Origin: Sediminicola sp040566555
GTDB taxonomy: Bacteria; Bacteroidota; Bacteroidia; Flavobacteriales; Flavobacteriaceae
Reading direction: 5' to 3'
Assembly: GCF_040566555.1 (NCBI RefSeq)
Contig: NZ_JBEWYP010000005.1
Coordinates: 1-64,000 of the forward strand
Length of the DNA: 64,000 nucleotides
The position numbers were made by a program, and so were the translations under genes. The notes under the pieces are model-generated. The model was not told the origin of the DNA and made no database searches. It worked only from the letters and a program-made list of their open reading frames with translations. Positions 44,758 through 55,071 of the stretch are shown here, piece by piece; positions within the stretch are counted from its first letter, which is position 1, and every line of letters starts with the position of its first letter.

Positions 44758-46584
44758 TTAGTGGTGCATTTCTTCTTCATTCTCCTGTAAAGGCGTCGTT
44801 TGTGGAACGAAATCCTGTCCAGGAATTATGTATTCCCCATTTTCATAGGTCTTACTGTAATCATAAGCCCAACGGTGTACTTCCGGGATTTTACCAGGCC
44901 AGTTTCCATGCATATGCTCTACAGGAGTAGTCCATTCCATAGTGTTGGATTTCCATGGGTTTTGAACTGCTTTCTTTCCGTAGAATATACTGTGTATAAA
45001 GTTATACAAGAAAACGATCTGAGCCACACCTGCGATAAGAGCGAATGTAGTGATCAATATTTGAACATCGGTAAGATCATCAAACATTGGGAATGCCGTA
45101 TTTTGATAGTAACGTCTTGGTACTCCAGCCATCCCAACAAAGTGCATTGGGAAGAATACCCCATAGGCACAGATTGCCGTGATCCAGAAATGAACATACC
45201 CTAAGTTTTTGTTCATCATTTTTCCAAACATTTTTGGGAACCAGTGATATACACCTGCGAACAAACCATAAAGCGCAGAGATACCCATTACCAAATGGAA
45301 GTGGGCTACTACGAAATAGGTATCGTGAACGTTGATATCCAAAGTACTATCCCCAAGTATAATTCCTGTTAAACCACCACTAATAAATGTGGAAACCAAA
45401 CCAATTGAGAATAGCATGGCCGGGTTTAGCTGAAGGTTACCCTTCCATAATGTAGTTATATAGTTGAAAGCCTTTACCGCTGATGGTATCGCAATCAATA
45501 GGGTTGTAAATGTAAATACAGATCCAAGGAATGGGTTCATACCAGAAATAAACATATGGTGACCCCATACGATAGTTGATAGGAATGCAATGGCCAAAAT
45601 AGAGGCAACCATCGCCCTATATCCAAAGATAGGCTTACGTGCATTGGTAGACATAACTTCAGAAGTTATACCCAAAGCAGGCAAAAGAACAATATATACC
45701 TCAGGGTGACCCAAGAACCAGAACAAATGTTCGTAAAGTACAGGGGAACCACCTTGGTAGTGCAACACTTCTCCTTGGATAAAAATGTCCGATAGGAAAA
45801 ATGAAGTTCCAAAACTTCTATCCATGATCAGCAACAATGCTGCTGAAAATAGTACAGGGAAAGATATTACACCGATAACTGCCGTTACAAAGAACGCCCA
45901 GATTGTTAATGGCAATCTTGTCATGGACATCCCTTTGGTACGCAAGTTTATTACCGTAACGATATAGTTCAAAGAACCAAGTAAAGAGGAAGCGATGAAA
46001 ATAGCCATAGAAGACAACCACATTGTCATTCCCAATCCAGAACCTGGTTGGGCCATCGGCAATGCAGACAACGGAGGATAAACCGTCCATCCTGCAGCTG
46101 CCGGTCCTGATTCCAAAAATAGGGAGCCCATCATTATCACAGAAGACAAGAAGAACAACCAATAAGAAATCATATTCAAAAGACCAGAGGCCATATCTCT
46201 TGCACCAATCTGCAAGGGAATCAATAAGTTACTAAACGTACCACTTAATCCCGCCGTTAAAACGAAGAAAACCATGATGGTTCCGTGGATGGTCACCAAT
46301 GCCAAGTAGACATCAGCATCCATTACTCCTCCAGGTGCCCATTTACCCAATACAGCTTCAAAGATTGGGAAAGATTCACCAGGCCAAGCCAATTGCATTC
46401 TAAACAATAAGGACATAGCGATACCAACAAAACCCATGATCAAACCAGTAATCAAATACTGCTTTGCAATCATCTTATGATCTTGACTAAATATGTATTT
46501 AGTTATAAAGGTTTCTTTATGATGATGCCCATGATCATCTGCGTGATCCTCTACATGTGCGTGTGCGTGTGCTGTTGCAGACAT
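44758..46584 (-). CDS. ctaD: Cytochrome c oxidase subunit I (aa3 type)
   Basis: This 608-residue catalytic subunit has 12 helices carrying haem a, haem a3 and CuB. Motifs: FWFLGHPEVYIVLLP (CuB His and the D-pathway Glu of A1-type oxidases), GHHMFISGM, HDTYFVVAHFHLVMG (haem ligands). It reduces O2 to water while pumping protons. The N-terminal tail is strikingly His-rich (about ten His in residues 5-22: HAHAHVEDHADDHGHHH). It is the last gene of actABCDEF-ctaCD, with subunit III encoded in a separate cluster. Confidence 0.97.
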   Translation of the reverse strand: MSATAHAHAHVEDHADDHGHHHKETFITKYIFSQDHKMIAKQYLITGLIMGFVGIAMSLLFRMQLAWPGESFPIFEAVLGKWAPGGVMDADVYLALVTIHGTIMVFFVLTAGLSGTFSNLLIPLQIGARDMASGLLNMISYWLFFLSSVIMMGSLFLESGPAAAGWTVYPPLSALPMAQPGSGLGMTMWLSSMAIFIASSLLGSLNYIVTVINLRTKGMSMTRLPLTIWAFFVTAVIGVISFPVLFSAALLLIMDRSFGTSFFLSDIFIQGEVLHYQGGSPVLYEHLFWFLGHPEVYIVLLPALGITSEVMSTNARKPIFGYRAMVASILAIAFLSTIVWGHHMFISGMNPFLGSVFTFTTLLIAIPSAVKAFNYITTLWKGNLQLNPAMLFSIGLVSTFISGGLTGIILGDSTLDINVHDTYFVVAHFHLVMGISALYGLFAGVYHWFPKMFGKMMNKNLGYVHFWITAICAYGVFFPMHFVGMAGVPRRYYQNTAFPMFDDLTDVQILITTFALIAGVAQIVFLYNFIHSIFYGKKAVQNPWKSNTMEWTTPVEHMHGNWPGKIPEVHRWAYDYSKTYENGEYIIPGQDFVPQTTPLQENEEEMHH

Positions 46585-46624
46585 AATCCTATTCTTATTT
46601 TATATTAATTTTCTTTTTATAGCC

Positions 46625-47686
46625 TTATTCCTGGATTGAAGCAATTGTAGCCGCAAATGTCTGCTGTTCAGCCATCCATTTGTTGTAATCCTCTTCAGAT
46701 TCTACAATAATCTTCATTTGCATGTTATAATGTGATTTTCCACAAATCTTATTACATAGCAATATATAATCGAATTCCCATGGTTCGGAGTTAGGTAAAC
46801 CTTGGGCTGCTTTTTCCGCCCTGATACCATTAACTCTTTTCACCTTATCCACTACGTCCGGATTTAGACGCATTTCTTCTGTTGTAATTGTAGGAGTATA
46901 GGAAAATTGTGTAATCATCCCTGGAACACAGTTCATTTGAGCTCTAAAGTGAGGCATATATGCAGAATGCAATACATCCTGAGACCTCATTTTAAAGTTC
47001 ACCTTTCTACCAACAGGTAAGTGTAATTCCTTAACAATGATATCATCACCGGCATTTGGATCGGATTCATCCAATCCCATTACATTGGCCCTATCGATAT
47101 CAATCATCCTTACGTTGGCCTCACCAAGAACATTGTCCTCTCCACCATATCTCGCTGTCCAGTTAAACTGCTGCGCATATAATTCCACGATCAACGGATC
47201 ATCCTCATCATTGATATCCATGATATTGGTCCATGTGTAAAGTCCCCAAAGAATCAATCCGGCCAAAACCACTACTGGGATGATGGTCCAAATAAACTCC
47301 AAACGATCGTTATCAGCATAGAATAATGCCTTTTTACCTTTTTCACCTCTGTACTTGTACGAGAAGTAATGAAGTAATGCCTGAGTTAACGTTTGAACGA
47401 TAAAAATAATAACAAATGATGTTATCATCAAACTATCATATTCCCCACCATGCTCAGATGCAGCTTCAGGAAGTAATACTTTGGTGTATTTCCAGAAACT
47501 GAAAATGGTTATTCCGTATAGGAATATTAAAAACGCAAACATGAGGTAACCGTTATACTTGTTATCCTTGTCGTTTGCTATTTGCGAATTATCTGTCTTG
47601 ATCTGAGACAATTCAAATATTTTGGTCATTTGCCAAATTGCAATTGCCACTAATACTAAAACAGCTATTGTTAATAATGCAGTCAT
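46625..47686 (-). CDS. ctaC: Cytochrome c oxidase subunit II
   Basis: This 353-residue subunit accepts electrons from cytochrome c through the binuclear CuA centre. The site is complete: VLHSAYMPHF (first His) and LLCNKICGKSHYNM with Cys311, Cys315, His319 and Met322. Hydrophobic helices precede it, including an extra N-terminal one (5-23). Compared with the common ~250-residue subunit II it has a longer N-terminal part, normal in Bacteroidota. No haem c domain is fused. It lies between actF and ctaD. Confidence 0.96.
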   Translation of the reverse strand: MTALLTIAVLVLVAIAIWQMTKIFELSQIKTDNSQIANDKDNKYNGYLMFAFLIFLYGITIFSFWKYTKVLLPEAASEHGGEYDSLMITSFVIIFIVQTLTQALLHYFSYKYRGEKGKKALFYADNDRLEFIWTIIPVVVLAGLILWGLYTWTNIMDINDEDDPLIVELYAQQFNWTARYGGEDNVLGEANVRMIDIDRANVMGLDESDPNAGDDIIVKELHLPVGRKVNFKMRSQDVLHSAYMPHFRAQMNCVPGMITQFSYTPTITTEEMRLNPDVVDKVKRVNGIRAEKAAQGLPNSEPWEFDYILLCNKICGKSHYNMQMKIIVESEEDYNKWMAEQQTFAATIASIQE

Positions 47687-47719
47687 TGTATGATTTGATA
47701 TTATTCTTTAAAACTAATT

Positions 47720-49048
47720 CTAATAATGAAAATGCTTACTCTCTTCAATGAACGGGTTACGTTTTGGTTGCATTGGGGCCTTTGTCATTGCCCTAAAGAT
47801 CCAAAATATAAACAATCCACCGAATAATAATACCGCTCCAATTTCAGGAATCCCAATATACCATTGGTCACCTACTGTAGATGGCATTATCATATTAAAT
47901 ATGTCTATGTAATGTCCACATAATATAACAACACCTGCCATTACGATAAACCAATTCATCCTTTTGAAATCGCTGTTCATCAAAATAAGAACAGGGAATA
48001 AAAAGTTCATGGCCACCATGCCGAAAAATGCCAGTTTGTAATCAGCGATACGCGTTACGAAATAGGTTACTTCCTCCGGGATGTTAGAGTACCATATCAA
48101 CATAAATTGAGAGAACCATAGGTAAGTCCAAAATATACTGATACCGAACATAAACTTAGCCAAATCGTGTAAATGACTATTATTTACCTCTGGTAGAAAA
48201 CCTCTAGATTTTAAATATATGGTAACCAAAGCGATTACAGTAATTCCAGATACGAACATACTGGCAAATACATACCAACCGAATAACGTACTGAACCAGT
48301 GTGGGTCAACACTCATGATCCAATCCCAAGACATCATGGATTCCGAAACCAAGAACAACACCAAGAATGCGGCAGAAGCTCTAAAATTCTTTACAAAGCT
48401 ACTGTTATCGCTTGACTCATCTTCACGTAATGACAATTTTCTTGAATACTCACGGTATCCGATCCAAATAGCCAAATAGATAGCTGCCCTGATCAAGAAA
48501 AAGGTTGGATTTAAGTAACCCGCTTTACCCTGCAACAACTTATCCTCTGCAACTACTTCGGGATCCATCCAAACGAATAGATGGTTCAAGTGCATCGTGG
48601 AAAGTACTAAAATAACGAATACAATAATTCCTCCAGGAACTATGTAAGACGTAATTCCTTCCATTACCCTAAATAACAAAGGGGACCATCCTGCCTGTGC
48701 AGCACGTTGGATTGCATAAAATGCCAAGGTACCCAATGCCAACATCATAAAGAAAAAAGCTGCCACATATAGCGCAGACCAAGGTCTGTTCTGTAATTGG
48801 TGCAACAAATGCTCGTCATGTGAAGAGTCATGTGCCTCGGCAACAGTAGCAGCTCCATGCTCACCTTCTTCAGCGTGCATTGTTTCCGCTCCATGATCAC
48901 TTCCGTGTTCATCACCGTGGCTGGCAACCATAGCTTTTGCTTCTTCAACATTGGACGGCATTGAAACGAATCCAACTCCAACACCCAGTGCGCCAACAAC
49001 CATTAAAATAATTGAAGCAATTTTTAGTCTATTTGAAAAAGTGTACAT
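47720..49048 (-). CDS. actF: Alternative complex III subunit ActF (NrfD-like membrane subunit)
   Basis: This 442-residue protein starts at the ATG at 49048. An upstream TTG in frame would overlap actE by 52 bases and is unlikely. It has about ten membrane helices resembling NrfD/ActC (AWSALYVAAFFFMMLALGTLAF, SVDPHWFSTLFGWYVFASMFVSG). After the first helix it carries a His/Glu-rich segment (SHGDEHGSDHGAETMHAEEG), probably periplasmic or flexible. It is one of two quinol-side membrane subunits of the quinol:cytochrome c oxidoreductase. It follows actE. Confidence 0.93.
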   Translation of the reverse strand: MYTFSNRLKIASIILMVVGALGVGVGFVSMPSNVEEAKAMVASHGDEHGSDHGAETMHAEEGEHGAATVAEAHDSSHDEHLLHQLQNRPWSALYVAAFFFMMLALGTLAFYAIQRAAQAGWSPLLFRVMEGITSYIVPGGIIVFVILVLSTMHLNHLFVWMDPEVVAEDKLLQGKAGYLNPTFFLIRAAIYLAIWIGYREYSRKLSLREDESSDNSSFVKNFRASAAFLVLFLVSESMMSWDWIMSVDPHWFSTLFGWYVFASMFVSGITVIALVTIYLKSRGFLPEVNNSHLHDLAKFMFGISIFWTYLWFSQFMLIWYSNIPEEVTYFVTRIADYKLAFFGMVAMNFLFPVLILMNSDFKRMNWFIVMAGVVILCGHYIDIFNMIMPSTVGDQWYIGIPEIGAVLLFGGLFIFWIFRAMTKAPMQPKRNPFIEESKHFHY

Positions 49049-49065
49049 ACTTCTAAATCTATGTA

Positions 49066-49626
49066 TTATTTTGTTAAGTCTTGTTTCAGTTTCATAACGT
49101 ACTCGGCTACTTGCCAACGTTCCTTATGATTCAGTTGGCCTGCGTAAGACCCCATGGAGTTTAGTCCATAATAGATGGTATGATAAGTACCTCCCACGCT
49201 AATGTTACGTGCCGCATCGTCATAACTTGGAACACCCAATATTTTTTCACGCTCCACCAAAGTACCTACGCCATTACCTTTTTCACCGTGGCAAATAGCA
49301 CAGTAAATATTGTATAATTCCATTCCCACCTTCATATTGTCCTCCGTCTGAAGAGAATCTAGTGGACTAGCCTGTAACTTGGCCAAATCCCTACCCTCAG
49401 GATCATTCTCGAATTCATAGGGCATCCAACCTCTAGGAATGGTATTGTCCGCAGGTAACTGAGCCTCCATTTGACGTGGAAGAAAATCTACCTTTTCATA
49501 GGTCTCATAACCAACAGGAACATACATGTTAGGCATGTACTGATAGTTTCGGCTATTCTTATCAGAACAAGATGCTACTGATAAAACCAATCCTAAAACA
49601 ATTACTATTTTGCTAAAACTGCTCAT
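49066..49626 (-). CDS. actE: Alternative complex III subunit ActE (monohaem cytochrome c lipoprotein)
   Basis: This 186-residue class I cytochrome c has a lipobox-like signal peptide (LVLSVASC, Cys20) and haem motif CAICH (Cys109, Cys112, His113). A Met ligand is probable in YYGLNSMGSYAG. As part of ACIII it transfers electrons from the ActA haems towards the oxidase. Position between actD and actF is the standard order. Confidence 0.95.
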   Translation of the reverse strand: MSSFSKIVIVLGLVLSVASCSDKNSRNYQYMPNMYVPVGYETYEKVDFLPRQMEAQLPADNTIPRGWMPYEFENDPEGRDLAKLQASPLDSLQTEDNMKVGMELYNIYCAICHGEKGNGVGTLVEREKILGVPSYDDAARNISVGGTYHTIYYGLNSMGSYAGQLNHKERWQVAEYVMKLKQDLTK

Positions 49627-49636
49627 AATATTATGA

Positions 49637-50158
49637 CTACTTTTCTGTAATATTAATTTCCACTGCCCCTGTACTCAGCAACAATTCTTTTAATTCAGCT
49701 TCATTATCATGAATCTCTATTTCCATCAGGAAATGATCATCTGTTGTTCTTACATCTGGATTTTCAGCTTCTTTGAAAGGCCACAATTTACTTCTCATAT
49801 AAAAAGTGATCACCATTAAGTGAGCCGCAAAAAATACCGTAAGTTCAAACATAATTGGAACAAAGGCCGGCATATTCTCCAAATAACTAAAACTTGGTTT
49901 ACCACCAATATCCTGAGGCCAATCTTGAATCATCATATAATTCATCATTGTAATGGCTACTCCCAAACCAATACATCCATACATAAAGGACATAATAGCA
50001 AGTCTTGTTGGAGCTAGACCCATGGCTTTGTCCAAACCGTGCACAGGAAAAGGACAATACACCTCTTCGATATGGTATTTGGCAGCCTTTACTTTTTTGA
50101 CCGCGTGCATTAACACGTCGTCGTCATTATAAAATGCATGTATAACTTTAGATGACAT
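49637..50158 (-). CDS. actD: Alternative complex III subunit ActD (DUF3341)
   Basis: This 173-residue protein has an N-terminal soluble alpha/beta part (VIHAFYNDDDVLMHAVKKVKAAKYHIEEVYCPFPVHGLDKAMGL) and two membrane helices (about 50-75 and 100-120). These fit the DUF3341 family, known as ActD in ACIII. It holds no cofactor and is thought to be structural. It follows actC after 2 bases, consistent with tight coupling. Confidence 0.95.
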   Translation of the reverse strand: MSSKVIHAFYNDDDVLMHAVKKVKAAKYHIEEVYCPFPVHGLDKAMGLAPTRLAIMSFMYGCIGLGVAITMMNYMMIQDWPQDIGGKPSFSYLENMPAFVPIMFELTVFFAAHLMVITFYMRSKLWPFKEAENPDVRTTDDHFLMEIEIHDNEAELKELLLSTGAVEINITEK

Positions 50159-50160
50159 AA

Positions 50161-51888
50161 TTACTTCTTGTTATTTAAAATCTTAGCCTGTCCTGCCCAA
50201 TCATCCCTCTGTGCCCTTCCTGGAAACGATCCAGTTATTGAGTCCAACAAGTCATATTCTTTTTGGGTCATTCTACTTACCTGAGCAAAAGTATATACTC
50301 CAATTTGATTTAAGGTAGCCTCCATTTGAGGACCAATACCTTTTATCTGCTTCAGATCATCCGGAGTATCAACTGCACTGTCAAAAACACCAATTGATGT
50401 TAACAAGGCAGATACTTTCTCTTTAGCATCTGGTTCAGGAAGAGACTTTTTCTCTACAATCTTTTCCTTTATGTCAGCTATCCTATTAATTTCATATAAT
50501 GGCTTACCTGCATCTCTTAAGGTCTTGTATTTCTCACCAGAAGATTTTAAGATCGACTTAACTTCTGCCTGCGCAATTACAGGGAAGGTTCTTGCGTACA
50601 ATAAGAAAAGTACAAAGAAGAAACCAATTGTTCCTATAAATATCCCAATATCCACAAAAGTTGGGGAGAACATGGTCCATGAAGATGGAAGGTAATCCCT
50701 GTGCAAGGAGGTAACGATAATTACAAAACGCTCAAACCACATTCCTATGTTCACCACAATGGAGATAAAGAAAGAGAACATGATACTTGTTCTTAACTTT
50801 TTGGACCACATAAACTGTGGAGAGAACACGTTACAGGTCATCATTGCCCAGTACGCCCAAGCGTATGGTCCAGTTGCCCTGTTCAAGAACGCATACTGCT
50901 CGTATTCCACACCGGAATACCATGCCATGAACAACTCCGTAATATATGCACATCCAACGATAGAACCTGTAATCATAATTACAATGTTCATCAATTCAAT
51001 ATGCTGTATAGTAATATATGCTTCCAAGTTACTCACCTTTCTCATAATGATCAACAAGGTGTTCACCATTGCGAAACCAGAGAAAACTGCACCAGCAACA
51101 AAGTACGGTGGGAAGATAGTGGTATGCCATCCTGGGATTACCGAGGTAGCAAAGTCAAAAGATACAATGGTATGTACAGAAAGTACCAGTGGGGTAGCCA
51201 AACCGGCCAATACCAAAGAAACTTCCTCAAAACGTTGCCAGTCTTTTGCACGACCTGTCCAACCAAAACTTAGCAAACTGTATATCTTCTTCTGGAAAGG
51301 CTTCACAGCCCTGTCACGGATCATCGCAAAATCTGGCAATAATCCTGTCCACCAGAACACCAATGATACCGAAAGGTAGGTTGAGATTGCGAACACGTCC
51401 CAAAGCAATGGGGAGTTAAAGTTCACCCATAGCGATCCAAACTGGTTTGGGATTGGCAATACCCAATACGCCAACCATGGTCTACCCATGTGGATGATTG
51501 GGAACAATCCTGCCTGAATTACAGAAAAGATGGTCATAGCCTCCGCGGAACGGTTAATGGCCATTCTCCATTTCTGTCTGAACAATAGAAGTACAGCGGA
51601 AATCAACGTTCCTGCGTGACCGATACCTACCCACCAAACAAAGTTGGTAATATCCCAGGCCCAGCCCACAGTTTTGTTCAATCCCCAAGTACCAATACCT
51701 GTAGAAATAGTATAAATAATACAACCGATTCCCCAAAGGAATGCCAATAGTGATATGGAAAAAACAATCCACCAGTGTTTGTTGGCTTTCCCTTCTACCG
51801 GAGCTGCAATATCAACGGTTACATCGTGGTAACCTTTGTCTCCAATTACTAGGGGTTTTCGAATAGGTGCTTCGTAATGCGACGCCAT
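50161..51888 (-). CDS. actC: Alternative complex III subunit ActC (NrfD family) with C-terminal helix-hairpin-helix domain
   Basis: This 575-residue quinol-oxidising membrane subunit has about ten helices over residues 35-450 (WVGIGHAGTLISAVLLLFRQKWR, VFSPQFMWSKKLRTSIMFS). It forms the quinol site with the iron-sulfur subunit ActB. The last 75 residues are a separate helix-hairpin-helix-like module (LKQIKGIGPQMEATLNQIGV..., SFPGRAQRDDWAGQAKIL). That module is absent from basic NrfD proteins and elsewhere in this phylum is attached to unrelated proteins such as ribosomal L21 or Nuo subunits (from memory). The role of the tail is unknown. Confidence 0.94.
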   Translation of the reverse strand: MASHYEAPIRKPLVIGDKGYHDVTVDIAAPVEGKANKHWWIVFSISLLAFLWGIGCIIYTISTGIGTWGLNKTVGWAWDITNFVWWVGIGHAGTLISAVLLLFRQKWRMAINRSAEAMTIFSVIQAGLFPIIHMGRPWLAYWVLPIPNQFGSLWVNFNSPLLWDVFAISTYLSVSLVFWWTGLLPDFAMIRDRAVKPFQKKIYSLLSFGWTGRAKDWQRFEEVSLVLAGLATPLVLSVHTIVSFDFATSVIPGWHTTIFPPYFVAGAVFSGFAMVNTLLIIMRKVSNLEAYITIQHIELMNIVIMITGSIVGCAYITELFMAWYSGVEYEQYAFLNRATGPYAWAYWAMMTCNVFSPQFMWSKKLRTSIMFSFFISIVVNIGMWFERFVIIVTSLHRDYLPSSWTMFSPTFVDIGIFIGTIGFFFVLFLLYARTFPVIAQAEVKSILKSSGEKYKTLRDAGKPLYEINRIADIKEKIVEKKSLPEPDAKEKVSALLTSIGVFDSAVDTPDDLKQIKGIGPQMEATLNQIGVYTFAQVSRMTQKEYDLLDSITGSFPGRAQRDDWAGQAKILNNKK

Positions 51889-51918
51889 AATTTATAATAT
51901 AGTTACTTTACTTTTTTA

Positions 51919-54900
51919 TTATGCTTCGTTTGTATTTCTCACTTTTACATGATAGAACACATTAGGTTTTGTACCTACATGCTCCAACAAGTGATACATA
52001 CGGTCACTCTTTTTCAACTCAGCAATCTCACTTTCTGAATCATTGATATCCCCGAACTTCATAGCTCCATTGCTACATGCAGCGGAACAAGCGGTCTGGA
52101 ATTCATCATCCTTAACCGTACGGCCCTCTCGTTTGGCATCCAAAATACTCTTTTGTGTCATTTGAATACACATAGAACATTTTTCCATTACCCCACGGGA
52201 ACGTACATTGACATCAGGGTTGATTACCATTTTACCCAAATCATTGTTCATATGGTAATCAAATTCATCGTTGTTGTTGTATAAGAACCAGTTGAAACGA
52301 CGCACTTTATAAGGACAGTTGTTGGCACAATATCTCGTACCCACACATCTGTTGTATGCCATGTGGTTCTGACCTTGACGGCTATGCGATGTAGCAGCAA
52401 CAGGACAAACAGTCTCACAAGGAGCATGGTTACAGTGCTGACACATTACTGGCTGGAAGGCTACCTGTGGATTGGTCGCTGGATCTTCCAACTCTCCAAA
52501 TCCTCCTAAAGAACCTTGATCACCCGATAATCCGGCAAAATCATCTTTTTTCTGATCATCCTGTGCAAAGGTATCTTCTGAAGAGTAGTACCTATCGATA
52601 CGCAACCAATGCATATCCCTAGATTTTCTCACTTCTTCCTTACCAACTACGGGAACGTTATTTTCTGCATGACAGGCTATAACACATGCCCCACATCCTG
52701 TACAGGCATTTAAATCTATAGATAGATTGAAGTGATGTCCTATGGATCTATCAAAGCTGTCCCATAAATCAACAGAAGTAGCATCTACCTCTTGGTGATC
52801 CAAAGACACCTTTGGCACTTCATTCCATATATGGGCATCTTTAGTATTGAACACCTCCAAAGTAGTTTCTTTGATGATATCCCCTCTACCCATTAATGTT
52901 TTCTGTAATTGAACACATGCAAACTCATGCATTCCGGCAGACTTCTCAATGCTTACCGCTTGCTCACCGGCAAAACCTTGATACAACACATAGGCGTTAA
53001 CACCTGTCTGCATCTCGTCTTTCATTCCTGCTTTTCTTCCGTATCCAAAAGAAAGACCTACTGAACCGTTTGCCTGTCCTGGCTGTATGATAACAGGAAC
53101 ATTATCTACACTTACACCATTTACGGTCAATTTGGCATAACTACCATTTAAACCGCCGTTGGCTACATTTTCATTGATCAAGCCAAGCTTTTCAGCATCG
53201 GCCTTGGAAACAGTCACATAGTTGTCCCAAGAAACCCTTGTAATAGGATCTGGAAACTCTTGCAACCAAGGGTTATTGGCTTGCTGCCCATCTCCCATTC
53301 CAATTTTGGAATACAAGGACAACTCCATCCCTGTTGTGGATGTCGCTGAAGCCAAACTGCTTATAGCTGAAGCTAATGGTACCGCTGTACTTTCCATGGC
53401 ATCAGCCACAGGAGCAACAGTTTCAGCATCAACTGCCGGAGCGGCCGATGCGGCAAAAACACCATCGTGCAATGCTTGGTTCCACTCTCCGGAACCTAAA
53501 ATACCAGCTCCCCAAGTTTCCTTGATATATTCATAATACGTCTTATCGCTATCCATCCACTTTAAAAGGGCAGTCTGAAGCTGACGCGTATCAAACAATT
53601 CCTTTATCGTAGGCTGCATTAAGCTATAATGACCTTTTTTCATTTCTGTATCGCCCCACGATTCCAAAAAGTGGGAAGAAGCACCAACATACTGCGCCAC
53701 AGCAGCAGTCTCAGTGTTATTCAAAGCAAAGGCTACAGATAAATCAACTTTTTTAAGTCCCTCTGCAAAATCAGCGCTGTTTGGCAATGAATACATTGGG
53801 TTTACACCATCAATGATCAAAGCACCAACAGTTCCCGCATTCATATCGGCAATCAACTTATTAACCGCCGCTACATTACCTTGCCTTACATATTTAGGAG
53901 CCTTGGCATCGAAAGCCTTGCTCTGCAACATCTCATTAATTGCCAATACCACAGACTGTGCATTGACATCGTCCAATCCTGTTACCACTACGGCATCAGA
54001 TCCAGCTTTTTGGATCTCTTTTGCGGCAGCTTCGACAGCCTTGGCTATTTTTTCCGGCAGCTCCCCACCAACAGACGTTCCGTTCAACTGACCGTACAAC
54101 TTGGCCAAAGCCACTTTTTGTTGTGATGGTGTTAACGCGGTACGCTTATCAGCATTGGCACCAGCCAAAGACATATTGGATTCAAATTGTATATGTCTGG
54201 ACATTTTTCCATTCTTCGGTATACGACCTTTGGAATATCCACTATCATATCCTCCACCTTGCCAATCTCCCAAGAAATCAGCACCAAAGGATACAATAAG
54301 TCCAGCTTTTTCAAAATCATAATCAGCCAAAGCCCTTTCGCCATATTTGGCAGCAAAGGCACTTAAAGCAGCATCTTCAGAAACAGCATCGTATACCACA
54401 TGGTTCACATTGCCAAAAGCCTCTTTAAAATCCCCAACCAATCTTGATGTAGACGGACTAGCATAGGTTTGTGTCAAGATCGCGATCTGCTTTCCTGAAT
54501 TCTTCAAAGAACCCAATTTAGCTTTAACAGCATTGTCAAGAGTACTCCATTCAACAGGCTCCCCATTGAACATTGGCCCTTGCAATCTTGTACTATCATA
54601 CAAGGACAATACAGAAGCCTGAACTCGTGCATTTGCACCTCCGTTCACTTTGGCATCAGTATTATTCTCAACCTTGATAGGTCTGCCCTCACGTGTTTTG
54701 ATCAAGATACTTGCAAAATCAAAACCGTTGGCTATAGTTGTAGCGTAATAGTTAGCCACACCTGGAATTATGCGTTCTGGTTGAACCACATAAGGTATAG
54801 ACTTAATTACAGGTCCCTCACAAGCCGCCAAAGAAGCTGCAGCTGTACTAAAACCAACGTACTTAAGAAAGTCCCTTCTGTTTGTTGAAGTGGATGCCAA

Positions 54901-55032
54901 ATTGTCCTTATTCCCCAAAAACTCATCTACTGGGATATCCTGGACAAATTCATTCTGTCTTAGCGTCTCAACAATGGAATCGTTAGGATTTAACTCCGCC
55001 TCGCTCTTCCAATATTTTTTGTTTGATGACAT
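51919..55032 (-). CDS. actB: Alternative complex III iron-sulfur subunit ActB
   Basis: This 1037-residue protein combines a molybdopterin-oxidoreductase-like part without recognisable cofactor-binding residues (about 80-740) and a ferredoxin-like part (about 760-1000). The latter has four clusters' worth of cysteines: CTGCGACVIACHAENN, CQHCNHAPCETVCP, CVGTRYCANNCPYKVRR and CSMCIQMT. A twin-arginine motif RRDFLKYVG with a hydrophobic run and Cys71 lies after about 50 hydrophilic residues, so it is exported folded. An Ala/Ser-rich low-complexity insertion is near residues 525-570. It passes electrons from quinol to ActA haems. Confidence 0.96.
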   Translation of the reverse strand: MSSNKKYWKSEAELNPNDSIVETLRQNEFVQDIPVDEFLGNKDNLASTSTNRRDFLKYVGFSTAAASLAACEGPVIKSIPYVVQPERIIPGVANYYATTIANGFDFASILIKTREGRPIKVENNTDAKVNGGANARVQASVLSLYDSTRLQGPMFNGEPVEWSTLDNAVKAKLGSLKNSGKQIAILTQTYASPSTSRLVGDFKEAFGNVNHVVYDAVSEDAALSAFAAKYGERALADYDFEKAGLIVSFGADFLGDWQGGGYDSGYSKGRIPKNGKMSRHIQFESNMSLAGANADKRTALTPSQQKVALAKLYGQLNGTSVGGELPEKIAKAVEAAAKEIQKAGSDAVVVTGLDDVNAQSVVLAINEMLQSKAFDAKAPKYVRQGNVAAVNKLIADMNAGTVGALIIDGVNPMYSLPNSADFAEGLKKVDLSVAFALNNTETAAVAQYVGASSHFLESWGDTEMKKGHYSLMQPTIKELFDTRQLQTALLKWMDSDKTYYEYIKETWGAGILGSGEWNQALHDGVFAASAAPAVDAETVAPVADAMESTAVPLASAISSLASATSTTGMELSLYSKIGMGDGQQANNPWLQEFPDPITRVSWDNYVTVSKADAEKLGLINENVANGGLNGSYAKLTVNGVSVDNVPVIIQPGQANGSVGLSFGYGRKAGMKDEMQTGVNAYVLYQGFAGEQAVSIEKSAGMHEFACVQLQKTLMGRGDIIKETTLEVFNTKDAHIWNEVPKVSLDHQEVDATSVDLWDSFDRSIGHHFNLSIDLNACTGCGACVIACHAENNVPVVGKEEVRKSRDMHWLRIDRYYSSEDTFAQDDQKKDDFAGLSGDQGSLGGFGELEDPATNPQVAFQPVMCQHCNHAPCETVCPVAATSHSRQGQNHMAYNRCVGTRYCANNCPYKVRRFNWFLYNNNDEFDYHMNNDLGKMVINPDVNVRSRGVMEKCSMCIQMTQKSILDAKREGRTVKDDEFQTACSAACSNGAMKFGDINDSESEIAELKKSDRMYHLLEHVGTKPNVFYHVKVRNTNEA

Positions 55033-55071
55033 ATGATATATCTGAAAATTATCTTCTTGTTAACCTTAATA

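Noticed and set aside
50747..51379. 210-codon plus-strand frame opposite actC
   Set aside because: Antisense to a certain membrane-protein gene, no signal, motif or promoter of its own.
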